Shown: positions 35,158-45,277, counted from the first letter of the stretch. The stretch is DNA of 64,000 nt from Berkiella_A sp964633725 (GCA_964633725.1 CAZWHY010000002.1:62001-126000), one strand, 5' to 3'. The notes: generated by a model not told the origin, from the sequence alone. Made by a program: numbers and translations.

Positions 35158-36027
35158 ATGGTCTTAAGTATGACCGCCTTCGCCAGTGCTTCTTCACAAG
35201 GGGATTGGGGGATGGCCACGTGGGAATTGCGTTCGGTGAATCACCGTTATTTGGATGTGCATTTTCGTTCGCCCGATAGCTTGGCCGAGGGGGAAATTGC
35301 ATGGCGCAAAGAAATAAGCAAAAAGCTACAGCGTGGAAAGATTGATTGCCAACTAAATTTTGTTCCAGGTTCCAAATTTGCCCCCATACTAAACCTCAAC
35401 GAGCCATTGCTTGCACAGTTGATTGAGCAAACAAAGAAACTACAGGATATGGATAGCTGTTTTTCATCCAGTGCACATGCATACAATTACCTAAAATGGC
35501 CGGGCGTTGTTACAACAGAGAAGCAAAATATATCTGACTTATTGCCTATATTATCAAAGAGTTTAAATGTAGCTCTGGATGATTTATTGCTCATGCGTCA
35601 ACGTGAAGGGAAAGATATTAAAAATATCTTGGATGGCAAACTAGAAGAAGTGACTCATTTGGTTGAGCAATCTCGGGATTCTGTGCCTAATAGTTTGGCC
35701 AAGCAAAAAGAAAAGTTTGAGCTAAGATTACAAGAACTTTCGCAAACTAACCCTGAGCGGATAGAGCAAGAAATGGTTATCTTTGCGAGCAAATGGGATG
35801 TTGAAGAAGAGCTAGATAGATTGCTTTGCCATACCCAAGAGGTACAAAATCAATTGTCTTTACAAAAAGGCCCCAAAGGGCGTCGACTGGATTTTCTAAT
35901 GCAAGAATTAAATAGAGAGGCGAATACGCTCGCATCCAAATCCCAAGACACTCAGCTCAGCCGCATTGCGGTAGATTTGAAAGTGATTATTGAGCAAATG
36001 AGAGAGCAAGTTCAAAATGTGGAGTAA
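35158..36027 (+). CDS. yicC: YicC-family endoribonuclease
   Basis: 289-residue YicC/YloC family protein. N-terminal MTAFASASSQGDWGMATWEL with RSVNHRYLDVHFR, and C-terminal KGPKGRRLDFLMQELNREAN then TLASKS, are the family signatures (YicC_N and DUF1732). E. coli YicC is reported to be an endoribonuclease affecting small-RNA stability. It starts the yicC-gmk-rpoZ-spoT-recG block; only three bases separate it from gmk. Confidence 0.93.
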   Translation: MVLSMTAFASASSQGDWGMATWELRSVNHRYLDVHFRSPDSLAEGEIAWRKEISKKLQRGKIDCQLNFVPGSKFAPILNLNEPLLAQLIEQTKKLQDMDSCFSSSAHAYNYLKWPGVVTTEKQNISDLLPILSKSLNVALDDLLLMRQREGKDIKNILDGKLEEVTHLVEQSRDSVPNSLAKQKEKFELRLQELSQTNPERIEQEMVIFASKWDVEEELDRLLCHTQEVQNQLSLQKGPKGRRLDFLMQELNREANTLASKSQDTQLSRIAVDLKVIIEQMREQVQNVE

Positions 36028-36030
36028 AGC

Positions 36031-36642
36031 ATGGGTCTAGGCACTTTATTTGTGATATCTGCCCCGTCTGGTACTGGGAAGACAAGCTTGGTGAAAGCGC
36101 TGGTTGGTGTGGTTGATAATATACAGACGTCTGTTTCTTGCACTACGCGAACGCCACGAGCGAATGAGATTGATGGGCAGCATTACATATTTATCGATGA
36201 GTCGCAGTTTTTGCGCTATCGAGAAGAAAATCGTTTTTTAGAAAGTGCCCAAGTATTTGAAAATTGGTATGGCACATCCAAAGAGTGGGTTGAAAATAAA
36301 CTTGAATCAGGTGTTGATGTTATTTTAGAAATAGACTGGCAGGGCGCCAGAATTGTTCAATCCATGATGCCTTGTGTCACCGTTTTTATTGTGCCACCTT
36401 CAAAATCAGACTTGAAAGATAGATTATTGGCGAGACAGCAAGATGATGATGATGTCATTGATTTTAGAATGCAAAAAGCCAATGAAGAGTTATCCCATTA
36501 TACGGAATATGATTATCTGATTGTCAATGATGATTTTGAGCGGGGCGTGTTTGATTTATCAACAATTGTTTCTGCTCAACGCTTAACCTTAAAACATCAA
36601 GCAGAAAATCATCAAAAATTATTAAATGAATTGTTAACATAA
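36031..36642 (+). CDS. gmk: guanylate kinase
   Basis: 203 residues; phosphorylates GMP to GDP with ATP. P-loop SAPSGTGKTSLVKAL, GMP-binding SCTTRTPRANEIDGQHYIF, WYGTSKEWVE and the Asp-containing DVILEIDWQGA are all present. Embedded in the conserved yicC-gmk-rpoZ-spoT run, linking guanine nucleotide supply to (p)ppGpp metabolism. Confidence 0.97.
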   Translation: MGLGTLFVISAPSGTGKTSLVKALVGVVDNIQTSVSCTTRTPRANEIDGQHYIFIDESQFLRYREENRFLESAQVFENWYGTSKEWVENKLESGVDVILEIDWQGARIVQSMMPCVTVFIVPPSKSDLKDRLLARQQDDDDVIDFRMQKANEELSHYTEYDYLIVNDDFERGVFDLSTIVSAQRLTLKHQAENHQKLLNELLT

Positions 36643-36657
36643 TTAGGAGAGTATATT

Positions 36658-36873
36658 ATGGCTCGTATTACCGTTGAAGATTGTTTGGAAAACGTTGCGA
36701 ATCGTTTTGAATTGGTTCTGGTTGCAACCAAAAGAGCAAGACAGCTCTCTATGACCGCAGCAGAGCCTCATGTAGCCTGGGAAAATGACAAATGCACTGT
36801 TGTCGCATTACGGGAAATTGCAGAAGGCCATATAGGTCCTTCTATTTTGGATGAGACTGATGATATAACATAA
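36658..36873 (+). CDS. rpoZ: RNA polymerase omega subunit
   Basis: 71-residue omega subunit, which helps fold and assemble the beta' subunit and takes part in ppGpp binding to RNA polymerase. MARITVEDCLENVANRFELV and LVATKRARQLS are diagnostic. ATG 36658 follows TTAGGAGAG. Length is slightly below E. coli (91 residues) because the C-terminal tail is shorter. Confidence 0.97.
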   Translation: MARITVEDCLENVANRFELVLVATKRARQLSMTAAEPHVAWENDKCTVVALREIAEGHIGPSILDETDDIT

Positions 36874-36889
36874 AAGGATAACCGCTCTG

Positions 36890-39007
36890 GTGTTTGCGTT
36901 TACGGATTTACGTGATTTATTGGCTCAATATTTATCTGATGAGCAAGTTGAGAAAATCTCAAAAGCCTATTGTATTGCCAATAAAGCCCATGAAGGACAA
37001 AAAAGATATACGGGTGAGGCTTATATCACTCACCCTATTGAAGTGGCTCGTATTCTGGCAGGCTTAAGAATGGATGCAGAATGCATTTCTGCGGCAATTT
37101 TGCATGATGTCATAGAAGATACCAACGTTGATAAAGCAGAACTGGCTGAAAAATTTGGCGAAAAAGTTGCTGAATTAGTTGACGGGGTAAGTAAATTAAC
37201 TCAAATCAAGTTCCAAACACGCGAGCTTCAGCAAGCAGAAAATTTTAGAAAAATGATGATGGCCATGTCAGAGGACATTAGGGTCATCATGATAAAATTA
37301 GCCGACCGTTTGCATAATATGCGCACATTAGGCGCGGTACCCAATGAGAAAAAACGTCGTATTGCGCTAGAAACATTAGAAATTTACGCTCCCATAGCAC
37401 GTCGTTTGGGTATTAATAATATGCGCGTTGAGTTTGAAGACTTAGGCTTTGCCGCACTTTACCCTATTCGCTATCGGGTACTGAAAGAATCCGTTCGGCG
37501 TGCCAGAGGCAATCGGCATGCATTAATCCACAAGATTGAAAAACAATTAAAAGAACAGTTGGTTGCCGCCGGACTGGGTGATTGTAAAGTATGGGGGCGG
37601 GAAAAACATCTCTATAGTTTATACAAGAAAATGCAAACCAAGCGATTAAGTTTGTCAGAAGTGATGGATGTGTATGCATTTAGAGTCATTGTACCTAAAT
37701 TAGACGATTGTTATTTGGCTTTAGGTGTGGTGCATCGATTATACCGCCCGATTGCCCAACGATTCAAAGACTATATTGCTGTTCCCAAGCCAAATGGTTA
37801 CCAATCATTACACACTATTTTGATAGGTCCTCATGGGGCGCCATTGGAAGCACAAATTCGCACCGTAGAAATGGATCAAGTGGCGGAACACGGTATTGCG
37901 GCACATTGGTTATATAAAACAGGCGAGAAAGTGAATGCCTTGAATAAACAAGTTCTGACCAATCAATGGTTGGGCGGTTTGATGGACATTCAAAAAAATA
38001 CCACGGGCAACCCACTAGAATTTATCGAAAATGTGAAGATGGATCTATATTCTGGCGAAGTGTTTGTTTTTACACCCAAAGGGAGTATTTTTTCTTTACC
38101 CCAAGGGGCAACGGCAGTTGATTTTGCTTATTTGGTGCATACGGATGTTGGTAATACTTGTGTGGCGTGCAAAATCAATAGACGGTTAGCGCCTTTGAGT
38201 ACGCGGCTCATTAGTGGCCAAACAATAGAAGTGATTAATGCAGAGGGTGCATCCCCCAATCCCGCGTGGCTCAGTTTTGTGGTCACGGGTAAAGCCAAAA
38301 GCAATATACGACATTGGTTGAAGAGCCAACAAAAAAATGAATCACAAAATCTTGGTCGGCGTTTAATCAATGCTCTTTTGGCAGACGCGAGTACCACACT
38401 GGAAGATTATGATACGTCAGCACTTAATGAGATTTTACAAAAACTGGAATGTACCTCATTGGACTTGTTACTAGAAGACGTGGGTTTAGGCAAAAGAATG
38501 GCGGCATTGGTGACTCAAGTCTTTTTGACTTCTGATGCAGACACGGCTATCAATAGATATTCAGCAGAGCCTTTGATTATTCATGGTACAGAAGGCTTGG
38601 TCGTGACTTATGCAAATTGTTGTTACCCCATTCCAGGTGATTATATTATCGGTCATTTGAAATCCGGTCAAGGTATTATCATTCACTCAGAAAATTGTAG
38701 CAAAGTGCAAAAGGCTAAGTCTAGTGCTGACCAAAGTATTAATGTGCAATGGGAAGATGAGCTTCAGGGCGAATTCCAAGTTCCGATTATTGTCGATGTG
38801 ATTAATGCGCGTGGTGTATTAGCAGAGATGGCTAATGCCATTAGTGATTCTAGTGCCAATATTATGAATGTCGATGTGGATCATAGTGATGCGCGTCTTA
38901 ATACTGTGTGTTTTGTGATATCCATACGTGATCGCCAACATTTGACACGCGTGATGCGCAGGTTGCGAGCTGTGGGCGAAGTGACGAGTATTCGAAGAGG
39001 GCCTTAA
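36890..39007 (+). CDS. spoT: bifunctional (p)ppGpp synthetase / hydrolase
   Basis: 705-residue Rel/Spo homologue, close in size to E. coli SpoT. The N-terminal HD hydrolase is intact (THPIEVARIL, AAILHDVIEDT, HNMRTLGA). The synthetase domain has DVYAFRVIVP, the RFKDYIAVPKPNGYQSLHT segment with RFKD rather than the RelA EXDD motif, and LEAQIRT. TGS (VFTPKGSIFSLPQGATAVDF) and a C-terminal ACT domain follow. It makes and degrades the starvation alarmone, and intracellular pathogens use it to time differentiation. GTG start at 36890, AAAGGAT ~10 bases upstream. Follows rpoZ. Confidence 0.96.
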   Translation: MFAFTDLRDLLAQYLSDEQVEKISKAYCIANKAHEGQKRYTGEAYITHPIEVARILAGLRMDAECISAAILHDVIEDTNVDKAELAEKFGEKVAELVDGVSKLTQIKFQTRELQQAENFRKMMMAMSEDIRVIMIKLADRLHNMRTLGAVPNEKKRRIALETLEIYAPIARRLGINNMRVEFEDLGFAALYPIRYRVLKESVRRARGNRHALIHKIEKQLKEQLVAAGLGDCKVWGREKHLYSLYKKMQTKRLSLSEVMDVYAFRVIVPKLDDCYLALGVVHRLYRPIAQRFKDYIAVPKPNGYQSLHTILIGPHGAPLEAQIRTVEMDQVAEHGIAAHWLYKTGEKVNALNKQVLTNQWLGGLMDIQKNTTGNPLEFIENVKMDLYSGEVFVFTPKGSIFSLPQGATAVDFAYLVHTDVGNTCVACKINRRLAPLSTRLISGQTIEVINAEGASPNPAWLSFVVTGKAKSNIRHWLKSQQKNESQNLGRRLINALLADASTTLEDYDTSALNEILQKLECTSLDLLLEDVGLGKRMAALVTQVFLTSDADTAINRYSAEPLIIHGTEGLVVTYANCCYPIPGDYIIGHLKSGQGIIIHSENCSKVQKAKSSADQSINVQWEDELQGEFQVPIIVDVINARGVLAEMANAISDSSANIMNVDVDHSDARLNTVCFVISIRDRQHLTRVMRRLRAVGEVTSIRRGP

Positions 39008-39011
39008 TTGT

Positions 39012-41159
39012 ATGGCATTCGGTTCTAAACTCTCTAATATATCTCGTAAGGTTGCAACGCCAATACAATGGTTTGATCCAGTGGATAGCCTGCCAGGCGT
39101 GGGACAAGCCATTGCAGAGAAGCTGAAAAAATTAGATGTTATTTGCATTGGCGATTTGCTTTTGCATTTTCCACATAGATATCAAGATAGAACACGATTG
39201 ACACCACTTCGATACTTGCATTTTGATGAGGAAGCATTGGTGCAAGGGAAAATTATTGCGCAAAAAGAAGTGCGTCTACGGCGTAAGCAACTAACGGTTA
39301 CATTAGAAGATAGTACGGGTATCATTGATTTAACTTTTTTTCATTACTATCCCAATATGTCTAAAATGCTAACAGAAGGTAAGACTATTCGGTGTTACGG
39401 TAAAATAAAGCATTTTAAAGGGCGCGCGTCTATTGTACATCCTGAGTTTGAAATTCTGAAAAATAGCTCGGAGCCGTTGAATAGCGCTTTTACATCAATA
39501 TATCGTACGACACCAGGCATTTCACAAAAGTGGTGGTGGAAAAATATAGATTATTTAATGCAAAAATTAGATCATCTCTCTGGTTTTGAGAATCCGAAAT
39601 TGGATAATATTTTGCAAAAGCAATATCCATTCGATATGAAATATGCGATTGCACAAATTCATAGGCCAAGCCCCGATCAGCCCATACAAGACTTTATAAC
39701 GCGAGAACACAAATTATTTCAAAGATTTATTTTTGAGGAATTACTAGCGCACCGGATGAGCCTAGATAGTGCGCGCTCACAAGAGACATACCAGCAGGCA
39801 TATAATTTATCAGTTGAAGACTCAGCCTTTCTCAAAATTATTCAGGCATTGCCCTTTGAATTAACAGCGGATCAAGTCCATGTTTTAAGAGAAATACGGT
39901 TGGATTTGAGCCACGATAAGCCGATGATGCGGTTATTACAAGGCGATGTGGGGTCAGGCAAAACGATTATCGCTATTTTATCTGCGTGGATAGCCGTGCA
40001 AAATAAATTTCAAGTGGCGATTATGGCGCCGACAGAAGTTTTGGCTGAGCAACTTTACCAACAAGCGAAAGTATTTTTTTCAGAGTCTTGCGCACCTGAG
40101 CACACAACTTGTCTACTAACGGGGCAATTAAAAGCGAAAGAGAAGCGTAATATTTATGAAAAAATTTCCAGTCATCAAGTAGACGTTGTAATTGGTACGC
40201 ATGCTTTATTTCAAAAAGAGGTTTGTTTCTCGCGTCTGGGATTAGTTGTGATTGATGAACAGCATCGCTTTGGCGTGGGGCAAAGATTAAGTTTAAATTC
40301 CAAAGGACAATTGACAGAATCAAAAGAAGGGAAAAATTATGGCCCTCACCAATTAATTATGACCGCGACGCCTATCCCCCGAACCTTGTGTATGAGCTAT
40401 TATGCGCATTTAGATACTTCCCAAATTCGTACAATGCCCAAAGGTCGCAAGGCGATTCAAACCATAGCGTTGTCTTGTCAAAAGCGAGACGTCATTATTG
40501 CTAAAATATTAGCGCATTGCCAAAAGGGTGAGCAAGTTTACTGGGTTTGCACATTAGTGGAAGAGTCTGAGCATTTTGATGCGGAGCCTGCTGTGCAAGC
40601 GCTAGAAACCTTAAAGCAAACTTTGCCAGAGTTACATATAGGCTTAGTGCATGGCAAACTAAAGTCAGATGAAAAATTAGCGGTGATGGAACAGTTTCGG
40701 CAAGGGCAAGTTCAGGTTTTAGTGGCAACAACTGTGATTGAGGTTGGGGTGAATGTGCCGAATGCAACGCTGATGGTGATAGAGAATGTAGAGCGCTTAG
40801 GGTTGTCACAACTGCATCAATTAAGAGGGCGTGTTGGACGTGGTGCACAGCAAAGCTATTGTGTATTATTGTATCAACAGCCATTATCATATTTTGCTAA
40901 AAAACGTATAGAAACGATGCGAGATACAACAGATGGTTTTGAAATCGCAGAGCAGGATTTGAAATTACGGGGGCCGGGTGAAGTTTTGGGTACTAGACAA
41001 TCTGGTATACAACAACTCAAAATTGCGAATATTATTCGAGATAATGCACTCTTGCCTAAAGTGAATCAGTTTTTAGAAAAATATCATTTGCCAGAAAACG
41101 AAATAGAGCAATTAAAAGATCGCTGGTTTAAGAATAAAGCAGCTTATGTGAGTGTGTAA
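39012..41159 (+). CDS. recG: ATP-dependent DNA helicase RecG
   Basis: 715-residue branched-DNA helicase that reverses stalled forks and processes Holliday junctions. The N-terminal wedge/OB domain (LPGVGQAIAEKLKKLDV, FPHRYQDRT) binds the junction. Walker A is LQGDVGSGKTI, DEQH box VIDEQHRFGVGQR, TATPIPRTLCM motif III, ATTVIEVGVNVPNAT motif V and QLRGRVGRG motif VI. Begins four bases after spoT. The last gene of the block before a 48-bp gap and rocD. Confidence 0.97.
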   Translation: MAFGSKLSNISRKVATPIQWFDPVDSLPGVGQAIAEKLKKLDVICIGDLLLHFPHRYQDRTRLTPLRYLHFDEEALVQGKIIAQKEVRLRRKQLTVTLEDSTGIIDLTFFHYYPNMSKMLTEGKTIRCYGKIKHFKGRASIVHPEFEILKNSSEPLNSAFTSIYRTTPGISQKWWWKNIDYLMQKLDHLSGFENPKLDNILQKQYPFDMKYAIAQIHRPSPDQPIQDFITREHKLFQRFIFEELLAHRMSLDSARSQETYQQAYNLSVEDSAFLKIIQALPFELTADQVHVLREIRLDLSHDKPMMRLLQGDVGSGKTIIAILSAWIAVQNKFQVAIMAPTEVLAEQLYQQAKVFFSESCAPEHTTCLLTGQLKAKEKRNIYEKISSHQVDVVIGTHALFQKEVCFSRLGLVVIDEQHRFGVGQRLSLNSKGQLTESKEGKNYGPHQLIMTATPIPRTLCMSYYAHLDTSQIRTMPKGRKAIQTIALSCQKRDVIIAKILAHCQKGEQVYWVCTLVEESEHFDAEPAVQALETLKQTLPELHIGLVHGKLKSDEKLAVMEQFRQGQVQVLVATTVIEVGVNVPNATLMVIENVERLGLSQLHQLRGRVGRGAQQSYCVLLYQQPLSYFAKKRIETMRDTTDGFEIAEQDLKLRGPGEVLGTRQSGIQQLKIANIIRDNALLPKVNQFLEKYHLPENEIEQLKDRWFKNKAAYVSV

Positions 41160-41207
41160 AATAAATAAAAATATAACCATAATTTACATTTAATATTCGA
41201 GGTCAGA

Positions 41208-42413
41208 ATGGATACAAAGACATATATCGCATCAGAAGAAAAAGTAGGCGCTCATAATTATAAGCCTTTGCCTGTGGTATTAGAAAAAGGAGAAGGTGTA
41301 TGGTTGTGGGATATAGAAGGTAAAAAATATTTAGATTTCATGTCAGCCTATTCCGCTGTTAGCTTTGGGCATAAGCATCCCCGGATTATTAAAGCACTTG
41401 TTGAGCAAGCCAATAAGTTGAGTGTTACGTCTAGAGCTTTTTATACTGAACCAATGATGCCTTTTTTGACCAAATTATGTGACATCACTGGGTTAGAGCG
41501 TGCCATTCCGATGAACTCTGGTGCTGAAGCGGTTGAGACTGCGATTAAGGCAGTCCGCAAGTGGGGTTATGAAGTCAAAGGCATTCCTGATAACCAGGCA
41601 GAGATTATTGTTGCTGAAAATAACTTTCATGGGCGCACCACAACCATTTCAGGCTTTTCTTCTGAGCCAACCTACAAGAAAAATTTCGGTCCTTTCACAC
41701 CTGGTTTCATCACGGTGCCATTTGCCGACGTGCAAGCATTAGAGCAAGCGATTACCCCTAATACGTGCGCGGTTTTATTTGAGCCTGCACAAGGAGAAGC
41801 CGGGATCAATTTTGGACCTGAAGGCTGGATGCGAGATTGCTTAGAAGTTTGTAAAGCCAATAACGTTTTAATGATATTGGACGAAATTCAATCTGGAATG
41901 GGGCGTACTGGAAAGACTTTTGCATACCAACATGAAGATATAAAGCCTGATGGCGTTATTATTGGTAAAGCATTAGGGGGCGGTGTACTACCGGTTTCGG
42001 CATTTGTCTCAACGAATGAAGTGATGGATGTGTATACGCCAGGGACGCATGGTTCAACATTTGGTGGTAATCCCTTGGCTGCGCATGTGGCTTTGGAAGC
42101 GATGATGGTTTTGGAAGAGGAAAAATTAGTACAAAATAGTGAAGCGTTGGGTATTGTTTTAATGCAAGCGTTAAAAAAAATAAACAATCCATTAATCAAA
42201 GATGTGAGAGGCAAAGGTTTGTGGGTGGGTGTTGAAATTGATAAAAGGTTACCGGCGGCTAGAATTTGTGAAAGTTTAATGAAACATGGTGTGTTGACAA
42301 AAGAGGCGCATGATACAGTGATTCGAATTGCACCGCCTTTAATCATCAACGAAGAAACATTATTATGGGGCGTTCGCCAGCTGGAGCAATCTTTAAAAGA
42401 GCTAAATCAATAA
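41208..42413 (+). CDS. rocD: ornithine-oxo-acid transaminase
   Basis: 401-residue class III aminotransferase. It resembles ornithine aminotransferase, converting ornithine and 2-oxoglutarate to glutamate semialdehyde and glutamate. Motifs: YLDFMSAYSAVSFGHKHP, MNSGAEAVETAIKAVRKWGY, NNFHGRTTT, LDEIQSGMGRTGKTFA, and PLP Lys in IIGKALGGGVLPVSA. Such a route gives proline or glutamate from host-derived arginine/ornithine, a plausible nutrition path for an intracellular bacterium (inference). It is followed after one base by an EamA transporter, likely co-transcribed. Ornithine specificity over other class III substrates is likely from overall similarity but not proven. Confidence 0.9.
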   Translation: MDTKTYIASEEKVGAHNYKPLPVVLEKGEGVWLWDIEGKKYLDFMSAYSAVSFGHKHPRIIKALVEQANKLSVTSRAFYTEPMMPFLTKLCDITGLERAIPMNSGAEAVETAIKAVRKWGYEVKGIPDNQAEIIVAENNFHGRTTTISGFSSEPTYKKNFGPFTPGFITVPFADVQALEQAITPNTCAVLFEPAQGEAGINFGPEGWMRDCLEVCKANNVLMILDEIQSGMGRTGKTFAYQHEDIKPDGVIIGKALGGGVLPVSAFVSTNEVMDVYTPGTHGSTFGGNPLAAHVALEAMMVLEEEKLVQNSEALGIVLMQALKKINNPLIKDVRGKGLWVGVEIDKRLPAARICESLMKHGVLTKEAHDTVIRIAPPLIINEETLLWGVRQLEQSLKELNQ

Positions 42414-42414
42414 T

Positions 42415-43341
42415 ATGGTTAATTTGTGGGCATACGGTTTATTGGCGCTGGGGCAAATCGCAATTGCTGTGAATGTTGTTGCGGGCAAGCATCTCATTAG
42501 TGTGATTCCCGTGAATATTTATCTGTGCTCACGTTATTTGGCCAGCACTATTTTTTTAAGCTTGTTTATGCTGTTGCTGAAACAAGGCTGGATAGAGCGT
42601 CAAGTGAAATCAAAGGCCCTGCATCGAAGAGACTGGCTCTTGCTGACATTACAGGCGCTTACGGGGGGCTTCTTATTTAATGTATTATTTTTCGAAGGCA
42701 TGAAATCAACCACCGCCATTTCAGCGGGCATTATTAGCAGTTCTTTGCCGGCTATTTTAGCGATTTGCGCTTTCTTTTGCTTAGGTGAACGTATTAAAAA
42801 ATGGAAATGGGTTGGTATTTTCTTAGCGATGCTGGGTATTTTGATCATTAATCTAGACGAACCTCAGGATCATACAAGTTTGGTGAATTTTTGGGGTAAT
42901 TTCTTGATCTTGGTCGCCATGGTACCGGAAGCGATGTATACCATTTTTAATAAATTTACCAGCAAGCGCATTACAACCTTGGGGGCCGCTACGATTGTGA
43001 ACTTTATGGTGTTTTTAATGTTATTACCATTGGCTGTTTATGATGGCATTACAATGGGATTAGGGCAGGGCACAACAAATGATTGGACATTATTAATCCT
43101 CACAGGATTTGCGAATTTATTTTTCTTTTGGTTCTGGGCGAAAGGATTGGTTCATATTCCAGCTAGCACCGCCGCAATATTCACCAGTGTCTTGCCCGTC
43201 GCAACCACTATTTTGGCTTGGATGTTCTTACATGAAACCTTAGGGCAGTATGATTTGTTGGGCATGTCTTTAGTTTTGCTGTCTATATTTATTGGTACCG
43301 GTTGGTTACCAAAGTTGTTTATAAAAAGAGTGAATGTTTGA
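42415..43341 (+). CDS. EamA/DMT-family permease
   Basis: 308 residues, about ten hydrophobic helices in two homologous halves, as in drug/metabolite transporters of the EamA (RhaT) type. GLLALGQIAIAVNVVAGK begins helix 1; the second half contains FANLFFFWFWAKGLVHIPAS and TAAIFTSVLPVATTILAWMF, the typical EamA sequence. Members export or import amino acids and other metabolites; the substrate is not predictable. Close coupling with rocD hints at an amino acid. Its stop codon overlaps the ubiA start. Confidence 0.88.
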   Translation: MVNLWAYGLLALGQIAIAVNVVAGKHLISVIPVNIYLCSRYLASTIFLSLFMLLLKQGWIERQVKSKALHRRDWLLLTLQALTGGFLFNVLFFEGMKSTTAISAGIISSSLPAILAICAFFCLGERIKKWKWVGIFLAMLGILIINLDEPQDHTSLVNFWGNFLILVAMVPEAMYTIFNKFTSKRITTLGAATIVNFMVFLMLLPLAVYDGITMGLGQGTTNDWTLLILTGFANLFFFWFWAKGLVHIPASTAAIFTSVLPVATTILAWMFLHETLGQYDLLGMSLVLLSIFIGTGWLPKLFIKRVNV

Positions 43342-44231
43342 TGTCCATGTCTTTGGTCTTATCACCCCGAGTTTTATCCTATGTGAAAGTGACACGTTTT
43401 GATAAGCCCATTGGGAGTTTATTATTGTTATGGCCTACGTGGACTGCGTTATGGTTTGCCGGACATTCTGCTCAGGGTGAATTTCATTTTGATTTAAAAA
43501 TCTGGGTTATTTTTACCTTGGGGGTATTATTCATGCGCTCTGTTGGTTGTATCGTCAATGATATTGCCGACAGGAACTTCGATAGCTATGTAGAGCGTAC
43601 CCAACTGCGTCCGCTGGTCACAGGAGAGCTGTCTGTTAAAGAAGCGTTGTTATTGGCTATTGCGCTCAGTGTGATTTCTTTTGTATTAGTTTGTTTTACC
43701 AACATTCAGACGGTATTACTTTCTGTTGTGGCTTTGGCTTTGGCTTGTATTTATCCTTTTATGAAGCGCATAACGCACTTTCCCCAGGTGGTGTTGGGAA
43801 TGGCTTTTGCCTGGGCTGTGCCCATGGCCTATATGGCGCAAGCAAAAAGCTTATCGATTAGTTGCTGGTTATTATTTACGGCGACGGTTGTTTGGGCTGT
43901 TGCCTATGATACTTTTTATGCCATGGTCGATAAAACAGATGACTTGAAAGTAGGGTTAAAATCAACGGCCATTTGGGTAGGACGATACGATAGACTCTTG
44001 GTGGCAACCTGCCACACCATTACTTTGCTATGTTATATCATGATTGGGATTTATCTAAAATTAAATATGCTTTATTTTATCGGGATTGCGGTAGCCGCTG
44101 GGTTAGCGCTACACCAACAATGGCAAACCCGACTAGGTGAACGACAAAAATATTTCAAGGCTTTTTTGGACAATAATCGCTTTGGTGCCGTATTATGCTT
44201 AGGAAGTTTTTTAGCTTTTGTGGCATATTAG
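43341..44231 (+). CDS. ubiA: 4-hydroxybenzoate polyprenyltransferase
   Basis: Integral-membrane prenyltransferase that attaches the polyprenyl tail to 4-hydroxybenzoate in ubiquinone synthesis. Start ATG 43341 overlaps the preceding stop (TGATG); this gives 297 residues and aligns with the usual YVKVTRFDKPIGSLLLLWPTWTALW start. The two Asp-rich motifs are NDIADRNFD and DTFYAMVDKTDD. It provides the quinone for the aerobic chain whose terminal oxidase is encoded at 60-64 kb. Its 3' end overlaps the convergent znuA by 21 bases. Confidence 0.95.
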   Translation: MSMSLVLSPRVLSYVKVTRFDKPIGSLLLLWPTWTALWFAGHSAQGEFHFDLKIWVIFTLGVLFMRSVGCIVNDIADRNFDSYVERTQLRPLVTGELSVKEALLLAIALSVISFVLVCFTNIQTVLLSVVALALACIYPFMKRITHFPQVVLGMAFAWAVPMAYMAQAKSLSISCWLLFTATVVWAVAYDTFYAMVDKTDDLKVGLKSTAIWVGRYDRLLVATCHTITLLCYIMIGIYLKLNMLYFIGIAVAAGLALHQQWQTRLGERQKYFKAFLDNNRFGAVLCLGSFLAFVAY

Positions 44232-45242
44232 TAGCTGATGTGCGAGCTGTTGCATGGTTTTCTCATAACACGCTTTCCCCTTTACTTGTCTTGCCCCTAA
44301 TGGATCTAGCTCTAATAAATTAACCCCCGATTTTGCTAATATAGGCTTCAATGGTTGTTGGCTAAACTCAGGTTCATAAAATATACACTGGATATTATGC
44401 TTAGCAAGTAAAGTTTGTACTTCTTTTAAGCCTTTTGGTGTTAATGGCACATGTGGATTGAGTAAAATAGTTCCCATGCTGTGCAAATCAAACTCTGTTT
44501 CAAAATATTGATAGGCATCATGAAAAACCAAATAGGCTGAAGGTTTTTGTGTTTTAAATTTATCTTTGATTACCGTTTTTAGTTGTTCTAGGCGTTGTAT
44601 ATAAGCGGTTGTATTTTTCAAGTAGGCGGATTGGTTGCCTGGATCGGCTGTTATTAATTTTTGACTGATATATTGTGTTAATTGTATGGCATTATCTATG
44701 CTCAGCCAAATATGGGGATCGTTTTCATTGAGGGCATGATGATGGTCATGGTGATGAGACTCATGATGTTTCTCTTCGTTTTTATGGTTTTTTGTTGGTG
44801 CGCTATGAGCCATCGCAAATTCACGAACAGAGCGATTAGGATAAAGCTTGAGTTGGGGCGCTTCGATTAAGCTAAAGCTATTGAAAGGAAACTGCTGCAT
44901 AATTTTGCCAAGCTGAGTTTCAAATGATTCCCCTATCCAAAAAATCAAGTCGGCATCCTGTAAAATTTTTCTGTGGGAGGGCTTAATCTGGTAAGTATGT
45001 GGGGAAGCTTCATCCGGCAATAATAAACTAGGCTCAGTGATGCCATCTGTTATATTGCTGACAATGCTGTGAATAGGCTTAATGGTCACAACAATATTAG
45101 GCGCTTTGGCAAGGCTAGAATGAAAGGGGAGAGTAATAAGTAGAGTTAAAAGTAATTTAAATAGCTTTTTATTGTGCTTGAGTGTACGCGATTCTTGGTT
45201 GGAACATGTGAGAAAGTTAGAAAAGATGTTAAAATTTGGCAT
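44211..45242 (-). CDS. znuA: zinc ABC transporter substrate-binding protein
   Basis: 343-residue periplasmic zinc-binding protein of the cluster 9 family. A signal region (LFKLLLTLLITLPFHSSLAKA) lies after an unusual ~22-residue N-terminal extension; there is no ATG, GTG or TTG closer to it, so ATG 45242 is kept. Zinc ligands are expected at KPIHSI and in the later conserved His segments (AYLVFHDAYQYFE). The hallmark His-rich loop (KHHESHHHDHHHALNEND) is present at ~residue 175. It is divergent from znuCB with only 35 bp between start codons. A Zur operator was looked for there and not clearly seen. Confidence 0.95.
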   Translation of the reverse strand: MPNFNIFSNFLTCSNQESRTLKHNKKLFKLLLTLLITLPFHSSLAKAPNIVVTIKPIHSIVSNITDGITEPSLLLPDEASPHTYQIKPSHRKILQDADLIFWIGESFETQLGKIMQQFPFNSFSLIEAPQLKLYPNRSVREFAMAHSAPTKNHKNEEKHHESHHHDHHHALNENDPHIWLSIDNAIQLTQYISQKLITADPGNQSAYLKNTTAYIQRLEQLKTVIKDKFKTQKPSAYLVFHDAYQYFETEFDLHSMGTILLNPHVPLTPKGLKEVQTLLAKHNIQCIFYEPEFSQQPLKPILAKSGVNLLELDPLGARQVKGKACYEKTMQQLAHQLLICHKS

Positions 45243-45277
45243 ATTGAAGATCCACTAACCCCATATATATTAATTCT

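Noticed and set aside
37815..38397. Minus-strand open frames inside spoT
   Set aside because: They are antisense shadows of a well-conserved gene, without ribosome sites or known homology.
45243..45277. Zur operator between znuA and znuC
   Set aside because: No clear palindrome of the expected type was found in the 35-bp gap or just inside znuA.
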